Shown here: positions 50,093-59,679 of the stretch, piece by piece
How the letters are laid out: the number at the start of each line of letters is the position of its first letter
Numbering within the stretch: the first letter of the stretch is position 1
Source: JAJCYL01 sp963664285
Lineage (GTDB): Bacteria; Bacteroidota; Bacteroidia; Cytophagales; Cyclobacteriaceae
Reading direction: 5' to 3'
NCBI GenBank assembly: GCA_963664285.2
Contig: CAXXNX010000047.1
Coordinates: forward strand, 124,001-188,000
DNA: 64,000 bases
Made by a program: the position numbers and the translations under genes
Notes under the pieces: generated by a model
Seen by the model: the letters and a program-made list of their open reading frames with translations, nothing else
The model's database searches: none
Told to the model about the DNA's origin: nothing

Positions 50093-50350
50093 GTGAATTC
50101 CCTATAAGAAGCATTATTTTTAAAATGACCCACGTTGTAATCATTCAAGATTTAATACGTCATATTTGATACATTCTTTGAACAAGAACATCTCGCTCTT
50201 GTCCTATCAATTCACCCTTTCAACCCCGTTCCAATAATCAGTTCCCGATGGTAAATGCTTACCATGCTATTCAATAGCTGTTATAGGGATAATGAAATTG
50301 AATTTAGTAATTTTTAAATCTCATTGGCAGGACAACCGTGCAGATATATT

Positions 50351-50365
50351 TGGCACATATCTTGC
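50351..50365 (+). promoter_or_regulatory. Sigma-54 promoter (-24/-12)
   Basis: TGGCAC (50351-50356), 5 bp, then TTGC (50362-50365) matches the sigma-54 consensus TGGCAC-N5-TTGCW, with an A following. Transcription would start near 50377, about 20 bp before the ATG at 50398. An upstream enhancer-binding activator would be needed. None is encoded in the window. Confidence 0.72.
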
Positions 50366-50397
50366 ACTATGGATCAAAAGCGATCTCAAAAGACAAA

Positions 50398-51162
50398 ATG
50401 AAAAAATTAATAATTACAGTAGCCATAATATCCATCGGGTTCCAGGGTCAGGCTCAAGTTGGCGAAGTTTCAAAAGGATCGAGATCCAATAAGGAGAAAA
50501 CACGGAGCTCTGGTAGTTCTGATGGGGACAACCGGCGCCGGGGAGGATCGGGCGTTTTTTTCTTTTTCGAGATCTTCGATTTTGTCAACCTTATAGGTCA
50601 GGGTCAGAAACAACAGTTGTCCAAACGATTTGATGAGCCTTATAGGGTCTCTTTACAAGCAGGCCTTCAAGGCGGTTATTCTAATAAAGAGGGTACTTAC
50701 ATTTTCTTGCCATCCATTCGAGGCAACTGGGGACTTTTCAGTTCACAACTACGGTCCAACCGAATGCAGGACAGAACCGGCCAGTTTCAAACCTTAGACT
50801 GGCAAGTTATTCAATTCAATCTGGTCAATATGCCTGAGTTCACTCTTAGGACCGGAACGGGTTTTTCACATGTGCAGGATATCAATGACACCTATCATGA
50901 ATCCACCGTTGAATTAGAAGGTCATTTAAGGGAAAGAAAAATCAATCCATTCCTATATTTCAGATGGTCGAATGACTACAGTACTAATGCGGTGCCTCGG
51001 TTGGAAATAAATCCCGGTGTTGATTTTCAAATCATGAAATCCGGAAAATTCAGGGTTCATGCGACGGCAGGCTATTTATACCAGCGGTATTTGGGAGAAA
51101 CTGCTGGAGATTTTATTCCATTCCACTTCATTGAAACGGGTATCAATCTTTACTTTTACTAA
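50398..51162 (+). CDS. Outer-membrane beta-barrel-like protein, unknown
   Basis: 254 residues. A signal peptide (KKLIITVAIISIGFQGQAQ) is followed by a low-complexity Ser/Lys/Arg-rich stretch, a hydrophobic patch (SGVFFFFEIFDFVNLIG), and a C-terminal region of alternating beta-strands that ends in the aromatic FHFIETGINLYFY, a typical outer-membrane insertion signal. The ATG at 50398 directly starts the signal peptide and fits the sigma-54 promoter; an upstream in-frame extension overlaps that promoter and is rejected. No family is recognised. Confidence 0.7.
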   Translation: MKKLIITVAIISIGFQGQAQVGEVSKGSRSNKEKTRSSGSSDGDNRRRGGSGVFFFFEIFDFVNLIGQGQKQQLSKRFDEPYRVSLQAGLQGGYSNKEGTYIFLPSIRGNWGLFSSQLRSNRMQDRTGQFQTLDWQVIQFNLVNMPEFTLRTGTGFSHVQDINDTYHESTVELEGHLRERKINPFLYFRWSNDYSTNAVPRLEINPGVDFQIMKSGKFRVHATAGYLYQRYLGETAGDFIPFHFIETGINLYFY

Positions 51163-51212
51163 TTGACCCTTTTTACAGTTACCAACTCCACATCACCTGT
51201 GATTAATATTAA

Positions 51213-52833
51213 CCCGAAAAATTCATAGTAGACAATAAAAAACAGGCATAAATTGCTTATATTGAGATAGTTAGACAACAAAATAAGCAATTAATTTATG
51301 CCTGAATATAAGGAAAAAGATACCGTATTTTATCGAGGAAAACAAGCTTTTAAATTTGATTTTTCAGCATCAGCGATTAGCTCAGACGGAGCGATATTGT
51401 TAAGTGAAAAAGTAGAGAGAAAGACTGGTCTATTAAAAAGCTTCGCCGCACTGATTCCTGACTATCGAAACCCCTTTTTTATCGAATACACTTATGAAGA
51501 AATGCTTCGCCAACGGGTGTTTTTAATGATGCAGGGCTATCAGGATTGCAATGACGAACAAAAACTCCGAGAGGATCCGGTGATCCGTAAAGTACTAGAT
51601 AGCGGATTATGTTCCCAGCCTACTTTAAGTCGATTTGAAAACAAGGCCGATCGGAGTCTGATCTACCAGATGAGTCAATGGTTTGTAGACCGTTATGTAG
51701 AGGAGTTGAAAGAGAAGACTGGTCAAATCATCATTGATGTAGATGGTACCGATGACCCTACTCATGGATCCCAACAACTCAGTTTGTATAATGGCTATTA
51801 TGGACAGACTATGTACCATGAGTTGTTCTTTAAGGACGGGAACACCGGTCAGGTCATTTTACCAGTACTACGTCCGGGCAATTGTCACTCCAACAAATGG
51901 TTTGTGGCCTTATTGAAAAGGATTGTCATTAAAATCAGAAAAAAACTGCCCTCAGTAAAGATCCTTATTCGAGCGGATAGTGGCTTTTCAGGAGCATCTT
52001 TTTATCGGATAGCTAAGCAGTTTGACCTTCAATTTTGTTTAGGTATTAGTAGTAATGAAGTTTTAAAGACTTTTACCAAACAGACTATCATTGAAGTAAA
52101 AAAGGAATATGCTTCAAAAATCATCAAACATCAAGAGTTTGTTGGCCCGTTTACTTACCAGGCCAAAAGCTGGGATCGTTCTGAAAAGCTGTACGCCAAA
52201 GTGGAGTCTACCGGAAAAGGAATGAATGTCCGTTACTTTGTGAGCAACTTTGAAGCGATGACCGCTCAACAGATTTACTTTGATTTTTATGTCAAGCGAG
52301 GTGATGCCAGTGAAAATCGAATAAAGGAACTCAAAAACATGACTTATTCCGACCGGCTTTCCTGTCATCGCTACTGGGCCAATTTCATGCGTTTAATCAT
52401 CGCTACCCTCTGTTATGAAATGTTCCGGCAGATTAAATTATTAATTGCCAAAACAAAACACCACTTTGCTAAACGATGGCAAGTGGACAATATCCGGCTT
52501 TACCTGATGAAGGTTGGGGCGTGCCTGAAAGAAAGGAAAAGATCATTGACAATACAATTCTCAAGAGCCTTTAGATATCAATACCTGCTGGGCGATTTGC
52601 TTACGGTGAACTGACCGATCAGTTAAACAGTTTAGTTTAATCAAAAAAATGTTCTTCCATAAGAACACAATAGAGCTTTGACTGAAAATTGAAAAATTCT
52701 AACAAAAAAACGCTCTAATGTCCTTTGAAATCCAGAAACCTGGTTGATCTTCAAATTAATACATACACTCCAATCAAAAATAGTTAGCAACCCATTATTA
52801 ATCCCAAAATTGGTGGCCTATGAATAATGCGGG
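51213..52833 (+). mobile_element. IS1380-family element, copy 7 (intact)
   Basis: 1621 bp. TTAA lies on the left (51209-51212) but TTAG on the right. The right end is 34 bp upstream of the sigma factor gene, whose own promoter may therefore be lost. Confidence 0.94.
51298..52614 (+). CDS. IS1380-family transposase (copy 7, intact)
   Basis: Intact 438-residue transposase, identical in sequence to copies 4 and 5, with all catalytic residues present. Confidence 0.95.
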   Translation: MPEYKEKDTVFYRGKQAFKFDFSASAISSDGAILLSEKVERKTGLLKSFAALIPDYRNPFFIEYTYEEMLRQRVFLMMQGYQDCNDEQKLREDPVIRKVLDSGLCSQPTLSRFENKADRSLIYQMSQWFVDRYVEELKEKTGQIIIDVDGTDDPTHGSQQLSLYNGYYGQTMYHELFFKDGNTGQVILPVLRPGNCHSNKWFVALLKRIVIKIRKKLPSVKILIRADSGFSGASFYRIAKQFDLQFCLGISSNEVLKTFTKQTIIEVKKEYASKIIKHQEFVGPFTYQAKSWDRSEKLYAKVESTGKGMNVRYFVSNFEAMTAQQIYFDFYVKRGDASENRIKELKNMTYSDRLSCHRYWANFMRLIIATLCYEMFRQIKLLIAKTKHHFAKRWQVDNIRLYLMKVGACLKERKRSLTIQFSRAFRYQYLLGDLLTVN

Positions 52834-52867
52834 TTAGATCTTCATTCTAATTTTTGATCTTTAATTA

Positions 52868-53496
52868 ATGTTTGTTAGTGGAACAGGATCAAAATCGGTA
52901 AGCGATCAGGATTTGGTCGAAAAATACCGGGCGTCCGGAGACCTGGAGGTGTTGGGAGTTTTATATGACAGATATATCCACCTTGTTTATGGCGTCAGCT
53001 TAAAATATTTAAAAGACAGAGAAGAGAGTAAGGATGCGGTGATGGGTATTTTTGAGAAATTGATAGCTGACTTGAAGAAACACCAAGTGGGTAACTTTAA
53101 GAGCTGGCTTCATGTGATGACAAAGAATTTCTGCCTGATGAAGTTGAGGTCCTCTAAATACAGTCGGTGATGGGTATTTTTGAGAAATTGAGGTCCTCTA
53201 AATACAGTCAGGAAAAAAATAAGGTTGAAATAAATTCAGATGTGCATATGGAATATGGACTTCCAGTACATCATAGTGACAAAGCATTAGAGGATGATTT
53301 GTCAGTACTTGAAAAATGTATTGATGAACTGAAAGATGAACAAAAACAAAGTGTAAAGTTATTTTTCCTTGAGCAGAAGTGTTATCAAGAGATTATCACT
53401 ATTACTGGTTTTGAAATGAAGAAAGTAAAGAGTTACATTCAAAATGGTAAACGAAATCTAAAATTGTGTGTGGAAAAGGAACGTGAGCAATACTGA
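52868..53496 (+). pseudogene. ECF-like sigma factor, broken by a 44-bp templated insertion
   Basis: The region 2 part (SDQDLVEKYRASGDLEVLGVLYDRYIHLVYGVSLKYLKDREESKDAV) and region 4 part (LDELKDEQKQ-like, then FFLEQKCYQEIITITGFEMKKVKSYIQNGKRNLK) of an ECF-type sigma factor of about 195 residues are both present. Between them, 53166-53209 is an extra 44 bp that repeats nearby sequence and shifts the frame. Removing it restores one open frame. The gene overlaps the following anti-sigma/TonB gene, which it presumably serves. Confidence 0.88.
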
Positions 53497-54694
53497 AAAA
53501 AATATCGAACATTTAAACCTGGTTCTGATCAAGAACTACCTGGAAAATAGGCTTGATAATAAAACCAGGCATTCCATTGAACGCCACTTACTAGATTGTG
53601 AGTTCTGTAAAGAGGCCTTTGAAGGTTATCAACGAATCGGGACAGAAGGTGCGGAAGCCGATGTGGCTAATATTAGAAGGATGCTTTCAGGTCGAGTTTC
53701 AAAAATATCTTCATTTTTTATAGCGTATCGATATTATGGTATCGCCGCTTCGGTTTTATTATTGATGGCAAGTATCTTTTTCGTTTTCGAGATTGGTCTG
53801 GAACCAGGTACTGGAACAGTGGCTCAAAAGGAAGTGACGCAGCCGGAAGCCTCAGCTGTGGAGGAGAAAAATGGGCCAGCATTTGCTTACAAAAATAGTG
53901 CTGACTCTATGTTGGTGGCTCAAAATATGGAAGAAGAGAAAGCTTCGGAGGAGAATAAGGAAGAAACTGAGGTGGTTCAATTGAGTGATTCGGATATTGT
54001 CGATGCCGCTGTAGCAACCAGACCGCAATTAGTTGCTTCAGGGCAGATTGCTCAGATTGAAGAACAACCAGGTGAAACAAGGGATGAGGAGATTCAAGAA
54101 AGCCAGGTACAATCCGCTCTTGCATTGGCCAGGGAAATACCAACCGAACCATCTGATGAAGGAGATTTTGATGTTGTTGACGATATAAGTGAAGTTGTTG
54201 AGGAGGAAGTATTTGCAGATGCTACGGATGAAGATCTTTTTTTGACCGCTCCTAATGCAGAAACGCAAGCTGTTTCTGAAGAGTTAGATAATCTGAGTGG
54301 AGCGGGATCAACATCGGAAAAGTCAGCAAGATCTTTGGCCAGTAAAAAACAAAAGCTTGCATCCACAGGGGCGGTTGTTCAGGTATCTTCTGAAAGCGAG
54401 CCGCAACCCATTTTTGGTATGGAATACTACCAGGTTTATTTAGGGAAAACCCTTCAGTATCCAGAAGAAGCCAAAAAGAATAAGATTGAGGGTGAGGTGA
54501 GCGTGCGGTTTACAGTCGGTATTGATGGTAGACTAAGTAACTTTCAAATTGACAACTCCTTAGGTAATGGATGTGATGAAGAAGCAATCAGGCTGATAAA
54601 AGAAGGGGATCGTTGGGAGCCAGCGATGGCGGATGGTTCACCAATTGAAAGAGAATTCCAATTGACAATATCATTTGGTCTTGAAGACAGGTAG
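53483..54694 (+). CDS. Anti-sigma/TonB-like membrane protein
   Basis: 403 residues. An N-terminal zinc-finger-like segment (HLLDCEFCKEAFEGY) of the anti-sigma type is followed by one membrane helix (YYGIAASVLLLMASIFFVF). A long acidic periplasmic linker (Glu/Val/Ala-rich, about 100-310) comes next, then a C-terminal TonB domain (LGKTLQYPEEAKKNKIEGEV, FTVGIDGRLSNFQI, GDRWEPAMADG). It may hold the sigma factor and sense or drive an outer-membrane event. The GTG at 53483 is preferred over the GTG at 53468. Either one overlaps the sigma gene. Confidence 0.8.
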   Translation: MSNTEKNIEHLNLVLIKNYLENRLDNKTRHSIERHLLDCEFCKEAFEGYQRIGTEGAEADVANIRRMLSGRVSKISSFFIAYRYYGIAASVLLLMASIFFVFEIGLEPGTGTVAQKEVTQPEASAVEEKNGPAFAYKNSADSMLVAQNMEEEKASEENKEETEVVQLSDSDIVDAAVATRPQLVASGQIAQIEEQPGETRDEEIQESQVQSALALAREIPTEPSDEGDFDVVDDISEVVEEEVFADATDEDLFLTAPNAETQAVSEELDNLSGAGSTSEKSARSLASKKQKLASTGAVVQVSSESEPQPIFGMEYYQVYLGKTLQYPEEAKKNKIEGEVSVRFTVGIDGRLSNFQIDNSLGNGCDEEAIRLIKEGDRWEPAMADGSPIEREFQLTISFGLEDR

Positions 54695-54710
54695 GGTGGT
54701 TTTAAAAAGG

Positions 54711-54746
54711 AAGACTTTCGAAGTTTTGAAAGCTTCGAAAGTCTTT
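54711..54746 (+). terminator. Intrinsic terminator after the anti-sigma/TonB gene
   Basis: The arms AAGACTTTCGAAG (54711-54723) and CTTCGAAAGTCTT (54733-54745) are perfectly complementary with a short loop. A short T-run at the end leads straight into the ISNCY-like element at 54751, which probably removed the rest of the T tail. Confidence 0.75.
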
Positions 54747-54750
54747 AATT

Positions 54751-56774
54751 AGTGTCTCTAAGAAAACAGCGAGTTTTAGGTCGTATTAAAATATTGCTTA
54801 AAATGGAACAATGAAAAAATCACTCACCTTGCTGACTAATAAAGGGTGACTTTGCTTTTATTCATTGTTTTTGATGGTTTTTGATAAAAATAGCCGGGTT
54901 TTAGCCTGGCCAGGACGCACTTCTGCCAGTGCCTAATCCTTATTAAACAGCTAAAAGGTGATTAAGCTGCTTGTTTCTGGCAATTGGCTTGCTGCTGGGC
55001 GGCCAGACGGTCAGCCTGGAGTTTACGCCCGATCTTGTGAAGGTTGTAGGCAGTAATGGCCAACCCGATGTAGCTATTGAAAGTTTTGCGGGTACGGTTC
55101 GGGCATCGGTCCAATCCCCGGTGTTCCAGCTCATTAATGTTGGATTCGATAGCAGAATGCTTGTTTTTCAACCTTTTGAAGGCTGGCGCTGATTCGATGG
55201 CTTTTTCTTCTTTGTTTAACCTACCCTTTTTAGGCATGATCACTTCTGGGATGAAGGTTTGCAGAGTTGCTTTATCCTCTTTATCGGAAAACCCCTTGTC
55301 GGTGCTCAGGCTTTGGATGGGGTATTTCTCAGCGATACGCCGGGCAATTGATAGGGTAAGTTGGTTGTCGGTTTGTTTTTCAGCTATTTGCCAGTCTATG
55401 AGTAAATGGTATTGATCCGAAGTGATGGCCAGATTCTTACCGATCTCCACATTGGGGTGCAGTTTGCCTTTTTTGATCATTTCGGCATAAGGTTGAAAGA
55501 TGGAAAAGACTTTTTCGGCATGGGGAATGGTCTCTGCTCTGATCAACCGCCTGTCGAGCAACTCGATGTGCTTTTCCAACATCTCAAGATAATAGGTCAA
55601 TGCCATCAGGGCTGCGAACTCCTCGATAGAGTTTCCCTGATGTTTTTCCAACATTTGGCCCACTTTCTTGCTCAAAGCACGGGCTTTAGTCAGATAGGAA
55701 GTGGCAGCCTGCTCTACCCGCTCCTCTTTGTTTTTTCCTCCTGAGCCGGTGGTCCTGCCCACGCTGCGCATCAGCCTTTTGAGGGATCTGCGCCAATCCC
55801 CGGACTTACGCCAGCCAGTAAAATACCTTTTTGAGACCAATAAATCAGCTACATCTATACACTTTCTGGCACTGTCCCATAGCAGGTTGTAGTCGGTAGG
55901 AAAGTGGGTGTCGGTTTCTACCACGAAACTATCGGTCTTGCAACGCAAGGCAACTTCCTCCCCTCCGGTTTTTCCTTTTTTTTAAACACCTGGTGACCTG
56001 CTGCTACGATTACATCATTGATGCCGATGAGCAGTTCATCGTCCAGCAAGGTCACATTGTCATAAATGTTCTGGTACTTATACTGTTTGCCCACAGAGTA
56101 GTCGGTAGGTAGCACCCCCATAATGCCCCGTACCAACGTGTCGTAATTGGAGATATGGTGTAACTCATCGTAAGAGATGTTCATGCACAGGCGCACCTGG
56201 GCCAATACGAAGACCTCCCACAGACTCATACCCTCACGGCCCGTCTTTTTCTTTCCCTCAATGAGTTTGGAAGAAAGTAATTCAAAAATACGCTGGTTCC
56301 ATTCAGGTTGGACATAGATATATTGAAGGGCGGCTGCCAGGGCAGCTAAGTGGCTTTTAGTTTTCACCGGAGCCTCTACTTGCTCGATGGGTGTGCATCC
56401 CAGGGTAAGTTGGGGCTGGAAGGATTTCCTCATGGTTTGTATTTATATCGGTTATATGCAATATAATGATTAATCCTGATAAACCAACCGAAAAAATCGT
56501 TTCTTTTCTACACTGAATGAACAAAAAAAGGACAGGGATTTTACTCCCCGACAGACCAAAAAGCCTGCGAATCTCAAAGTGAATTCTTTGGGGTTTTTGA
56601 ATGGAAAACCTTCAAATGGCCAATTAACAGGCTACAACGCAACTGTTCTTGATAATATTTGTGAATTTGATAATTCTACTGAATCAGATTCGAGAATAAT
56701 TCAGCGCTGATTTGATGGAAAAAATACGAATATGATGGATAATCAGCATATTAGCCTGTTTTCATACAGACACT
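54751..56774 (-). mobile_element. ISNCY-like element, copy B, 4-bp duplication AATT
   Basis: 2024 bp with the same ends as copy A. AATT is present at 54747-54750 and 56775-56778, so this is a simple insertion between the anti-sigma gene terminator and the DUF2911 gene. Confidence 0.88.
54962..56433 (-). pseudogene. ISNCY-like transposase, one frameshift (copy B)
   Basis: Identical to copy A in nearly every base but broken elsewhere. The T-run near 55980 has eight bases instead of nine, which ends the first frame (56433-55918) at VFKKKEKPEG. The second piece (55948-54962) contains all the DDE-like segments. Near 56200 this copy keeps the base that copy A lacks. Length changes of this kind in homopolymers are also the typical error of long-read sequencing. 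Confidence 0.8.
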
Positions 56775-56782
56775 AATTAGAT

Positions 56783-57633
56783 TTATTTCTTGGCTTTTTG
56801 CCATTCGGCAATTGATTTGCCATTATTAAAGACATAGTCCATATTTCCCGCTTCTTTGGCCAATTCGGTCGATTTATTGGCAGCTTTGATGGCTTCGTCA
56901 TACTTACCATTAGCGGCAAGTGCTCTAGCTTGTAATTGATAGCCCCAATACTTATCACTCTGTTTCTCTACAAAAGTATTAGCCCACTTCAATGCTTTTT
57001 TCTTGTCAAGGTCCTTTTTAAGATAGTAGTCGGAGGCGGCATAGAAATCACCATCAGTTGCTGTGGACTCATCACCCATTACCTCTATTATCTGAGCCAG
57101 GACTTTTTCATGTACCGGCGCTTTCAGACCCATTTCTACCTTTATGTTTTCCCAGGTAAATCCTAGTGTTGTGCCTTCTTCAGTCACATTAGCAAAGTAG
57201 AAGGTAAAAGACTCACTTTTTTCTGCTGCTTTTTCAGTAGGAACTGTGATACGCAGGAAGTCTTCTTCCTTATTATACATTGTGCCCCGCTGGATCTTCT
57301 TATTGATGATTACAGTCCACTCTTTCTTACCGGGGATAGAATAGATTGAGTATTTTCCTGCTGGCAGGCCTTTACCTTCAATGGTTACATCTTCTACAAC
57401 ATTAACCTGGTGGACATGTTGGCGCCTGTGCGCCATACCTCACCTTCACGAGTAAGGTTAGCAAACATATCTCTTCCTCTCAATTGAGGCCGATTGTACT
57501 CAATGGTGACGTTGCTGAAGCCAAATCCTTGTGAAATGGTAGCAGCAGGGCTTGCATCCGGAGTGTTGATTTGCCCAAAAAGAGTTCCACTGCAAAGCAG
57601 TAAAACAGAAATAAGTACTGAGTGTAATTTCAT
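56783..57633 (-). pseudogene. DUF2911 exported protein, one frameshift
   Basis: The start (57633) gives a signal peptide (VLISVLLLCSGTLFGQ) and the DUF2911 pattern NVTIEYNRPQLRGRDMF, then GEVWRTGANMST. The frame breaks near 57410, where one C seems to be missing, and continues with QVNVVEDVTIEGKGLPAGKYS, SIPGKKEWTVIIN and a C-terminal TPR-like helix pair (LKWANTFVEKQSDKYWGYQL, KYDEAIKAANKSTEL). About 280 residues if repaired. The function of the family is unknown. Confidence 0.85.
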
Positions 57634-57791
57634 GATTTTTGGATTATTAGTTTTTTATTCTTGTAAAAATAGAGGAATATATTCTCCAACTGAAACAAAA
57701 AATTAGTCTATCTAATTGGAGCTACCTTGAAAAATCGTAATCAGGATGTGTCGACGTTTTATTCCTGGTCATGTATATGATAAATTGGACT

Positions 57792-59120
57792 ATGCTTAGG
57801 GATTTCAGGCAATTTATGGAAGCTAATCATCTCATCAATTTAGATGAAAAAGTTCTCGTTGCAATTAGTGGGGGAATAGACTCGGTAGTCTTGGGACATC
57901 TCTTTCATCGATGCCAATTTGATATGGCATTGGCACATTGTAATTTCCAGTTGAGAGGATCAGGGTCGGACAAAGACCAAATGTTTATAGAGGAACTGTC
58001 GTTAAAATGGAATGTGAAAGCTTTTACTAAGCGTTTTGAAACCGAAAAGCTTGCCGCAGATGAGGGGATTTCGATCCAAATGGCGGCCAGGAATCAGCGA
58101 TACGAATGGTTTGAACGGATCATGCTTCAAAATAATTTTTCTAAAATATCCACAGCCCATCACAAAAACGATCACATAGAAACCATTTTATTTAATCTAA
58201 CCAGGGGAACCGGGCTTACCGGGCTGCAGGGAATACCGGTTCAAAGAGAAAATATCATTCGACCATTACTTTTTGCTACTAAACAGCAAATAATCGATTA
58301 TGCTAATAGTGAAGGATTAATATGGAGAGAAGATCAATCTAATGAAGATTCAAAATACAAACGAAATTTTATTCGAAATGATATCATACCTCGATTGAAG
58401 ACAATTAACCCTAACCTGGAAGTATCTTTGAGCAGGACGGCAACTTATCTGTCACAAGTGGGAGAAGTGTTTGAAGATGAGATGACAAAAATTGCAAATG
58501 CAACGCTTCAAGTAAGCGGAGATGATATTACTATTGATTTAGATAATATAAAGCCGCAAAGCAGGACGGACGCTTTTCTCTCTTTCCAATTATTGAAATA
58601 TAATTTCAATCCACGACAGATTGAAACTGTTTTGAGGAACCTTTCTGGTACCGGGCTTTTGTTTGATTCCTCCACTCATCGACTGAATATTGACAGAGGT
58701 AAACTATTCCTTGTTCCACAAAGAACTGATTTTGAATATCATGAGCTTGAGAAGGCAACAGAAATCGTCGAAACCAGATATTACAGTCTTGAGTTTAGGG
58801 TGGTAGATTCAGATGTGTATGAAATTAAAAAAGATAACAGCTTGGCTGCATTTGATGTGCAGTCCATTCAATATCCCATCATCATTAGAAATTGGCGGGA
58901 CGGGGATTACTTCAGACCATTAGGTATGGAGGGAAAAAAAAAGCTAAGCGATTTTATGATTGACAGAAAAATTCCTTTAAACTTGAAACAACGCCAACTG
59001 ATACTTTCTTCGGGTAACGATATTGCTTGGGTGATCGGCCAGCAAATCAGTGATAAATTTAGAATCACTGGTAAAACTTCGAAAGTATTAGAGATCAAAA
59101 TGCTCCCGAAAGATGATTAA
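57792..59120 (+). CDS. tilS: tRNA(Ile)-lysidine synthetase
   Basis: TilS attaches lysine to C34 of tRNA-Ile2 in the cytoplasm, so that it reads AUA. The PP-loop SGGIDS lies at residues 26-31, followed by AHCNFQLRG, a conserved HHKNDHIET zinc/ATP site and TRGTGLTGLQGIP. A C-terminal domain (IRNWRDGDYFRPLGMEGKKKLSDFMID) is typical of full-length TilS. The ATG at 57792 is chosen from alignment to relatives (MLRDF); upstream ATGs at 57771 and 57777 are possible. It overlaps the next gene by 8 bp. Confidence 0.95.
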   Translation: MLRDFRQFMEANHLINLDEKVLVAISGGIDSVVLGHLFHRCQFDMALAHCNFQLRGSGSDKDQMFIEELSLKWNVKAFTKRFETEKLAADEGISIQMAARNQRYEWFERIMLQNNFSKISTAHHKNDHIETILFNLTRGTGLTGLQGIPVQRENIIRPLLFATKQQIIDYANSEGLIWREDQSNEDSKYKRNFIRNDIIPRLKTINPNLEVSLSRTATYLSQVGEVFEDEMTKIANATLQVSGDDITIDLDNIKPQSRTDAFLSFQLLKYNFNPRQIETVLRNLSGTGLLFDSSTHRLNIDRGKLFLVPQRTDFEYHELEKATEIVETRYYSLEFRVVDSDVYEIKKDNSLAAFDVQSIQYPIIIRNWRDGDYFRPLGMEGKKKLSDFMIDRKIPLNLKQRQLILSSGNDIAWVIGQQISDKFRITGKTSKVLEIKMLPKDD

Positions 59121-59634
59121 TCCATTCAAAAAGTCATATTCGAGTCAAGACATCAATCTATTCCGGTTTCTAGCCCGGATCAAATTGTTCGAACGCCTTA
59201 ATTATGAAGAGATGGCACAATTTACTCCACATATGTATTTGAGGCCCTACAAGTTAGAAGAGGTTGTTTTTTTTAGAAATGATCCCAGCAATGCTCTTTA
59301 TATTATTAAGAATGGAAGAATTTCAATGAAAATTGATGTGAACAATGAATTTCAGACTTTAGCCACCCTAGGTTCCGGAGAAGCTTTTGGTGATAATGCA
59401 TTGTTGACAGATACCAGAAGAATATATACGAGTATTGTTAGTTCCGACAATGCTGATTTGTATGTTTTGCCAAGCGTTAATATACAGGAGATTCTAGATG
59501 GTGAGCCTAAGATAAAAGCCAAAATTATGACCTCTTTTGCAGAGGTATATAATCAATACAACGCCAATATTTTCAAGGCCTATCGCTCCAGTTTTGGCTT
59601 TTTTGATCTAGCCCAAGCATATGATGAAGGTTGA
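59113..59634 (+). CDS. Cyclic-nucleotide-binding-domain protein
   Basis: 173 residues forming one CAP-type cNMP-binding barrel: EEVVFFRNDPSNALYIIKNGRI, ATLGSGEAFGDNALL (the phosphate-binding cassette), then RRIYTSIVSSDNADLYVL. No helix-turn-helix follows, so it is not a CRP-like regulator; it may sense a nucleotide or act as an adaptor. The glutamate of the cassette (GEAFGDNALL) is present, but the usual Arg-Thr/Ser pair is changed (TDTRR). It is translationally coupled to tilS. Confidence 0.85.
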   Translation: MINPFKKSYSSQDINLFRFLARIKLFERLNYEEMAQFTPHMYLRPYKLEEVVFFRNDPSNALYIIKNGRISMKIDVNNEFQTLATLGSGEAFGDNALLTDTRRIYTSIVSSDNADLYVLPSVNIQEILDGEPKIKAKIMTSFAEVYNQYNANIFKAYRSSFGFFDLAQAYDEG

Positions 59635-59679
59635 AAGCCTCTCGTACGTTATGGTTGACGCCCAATCCACTAATTTGAC

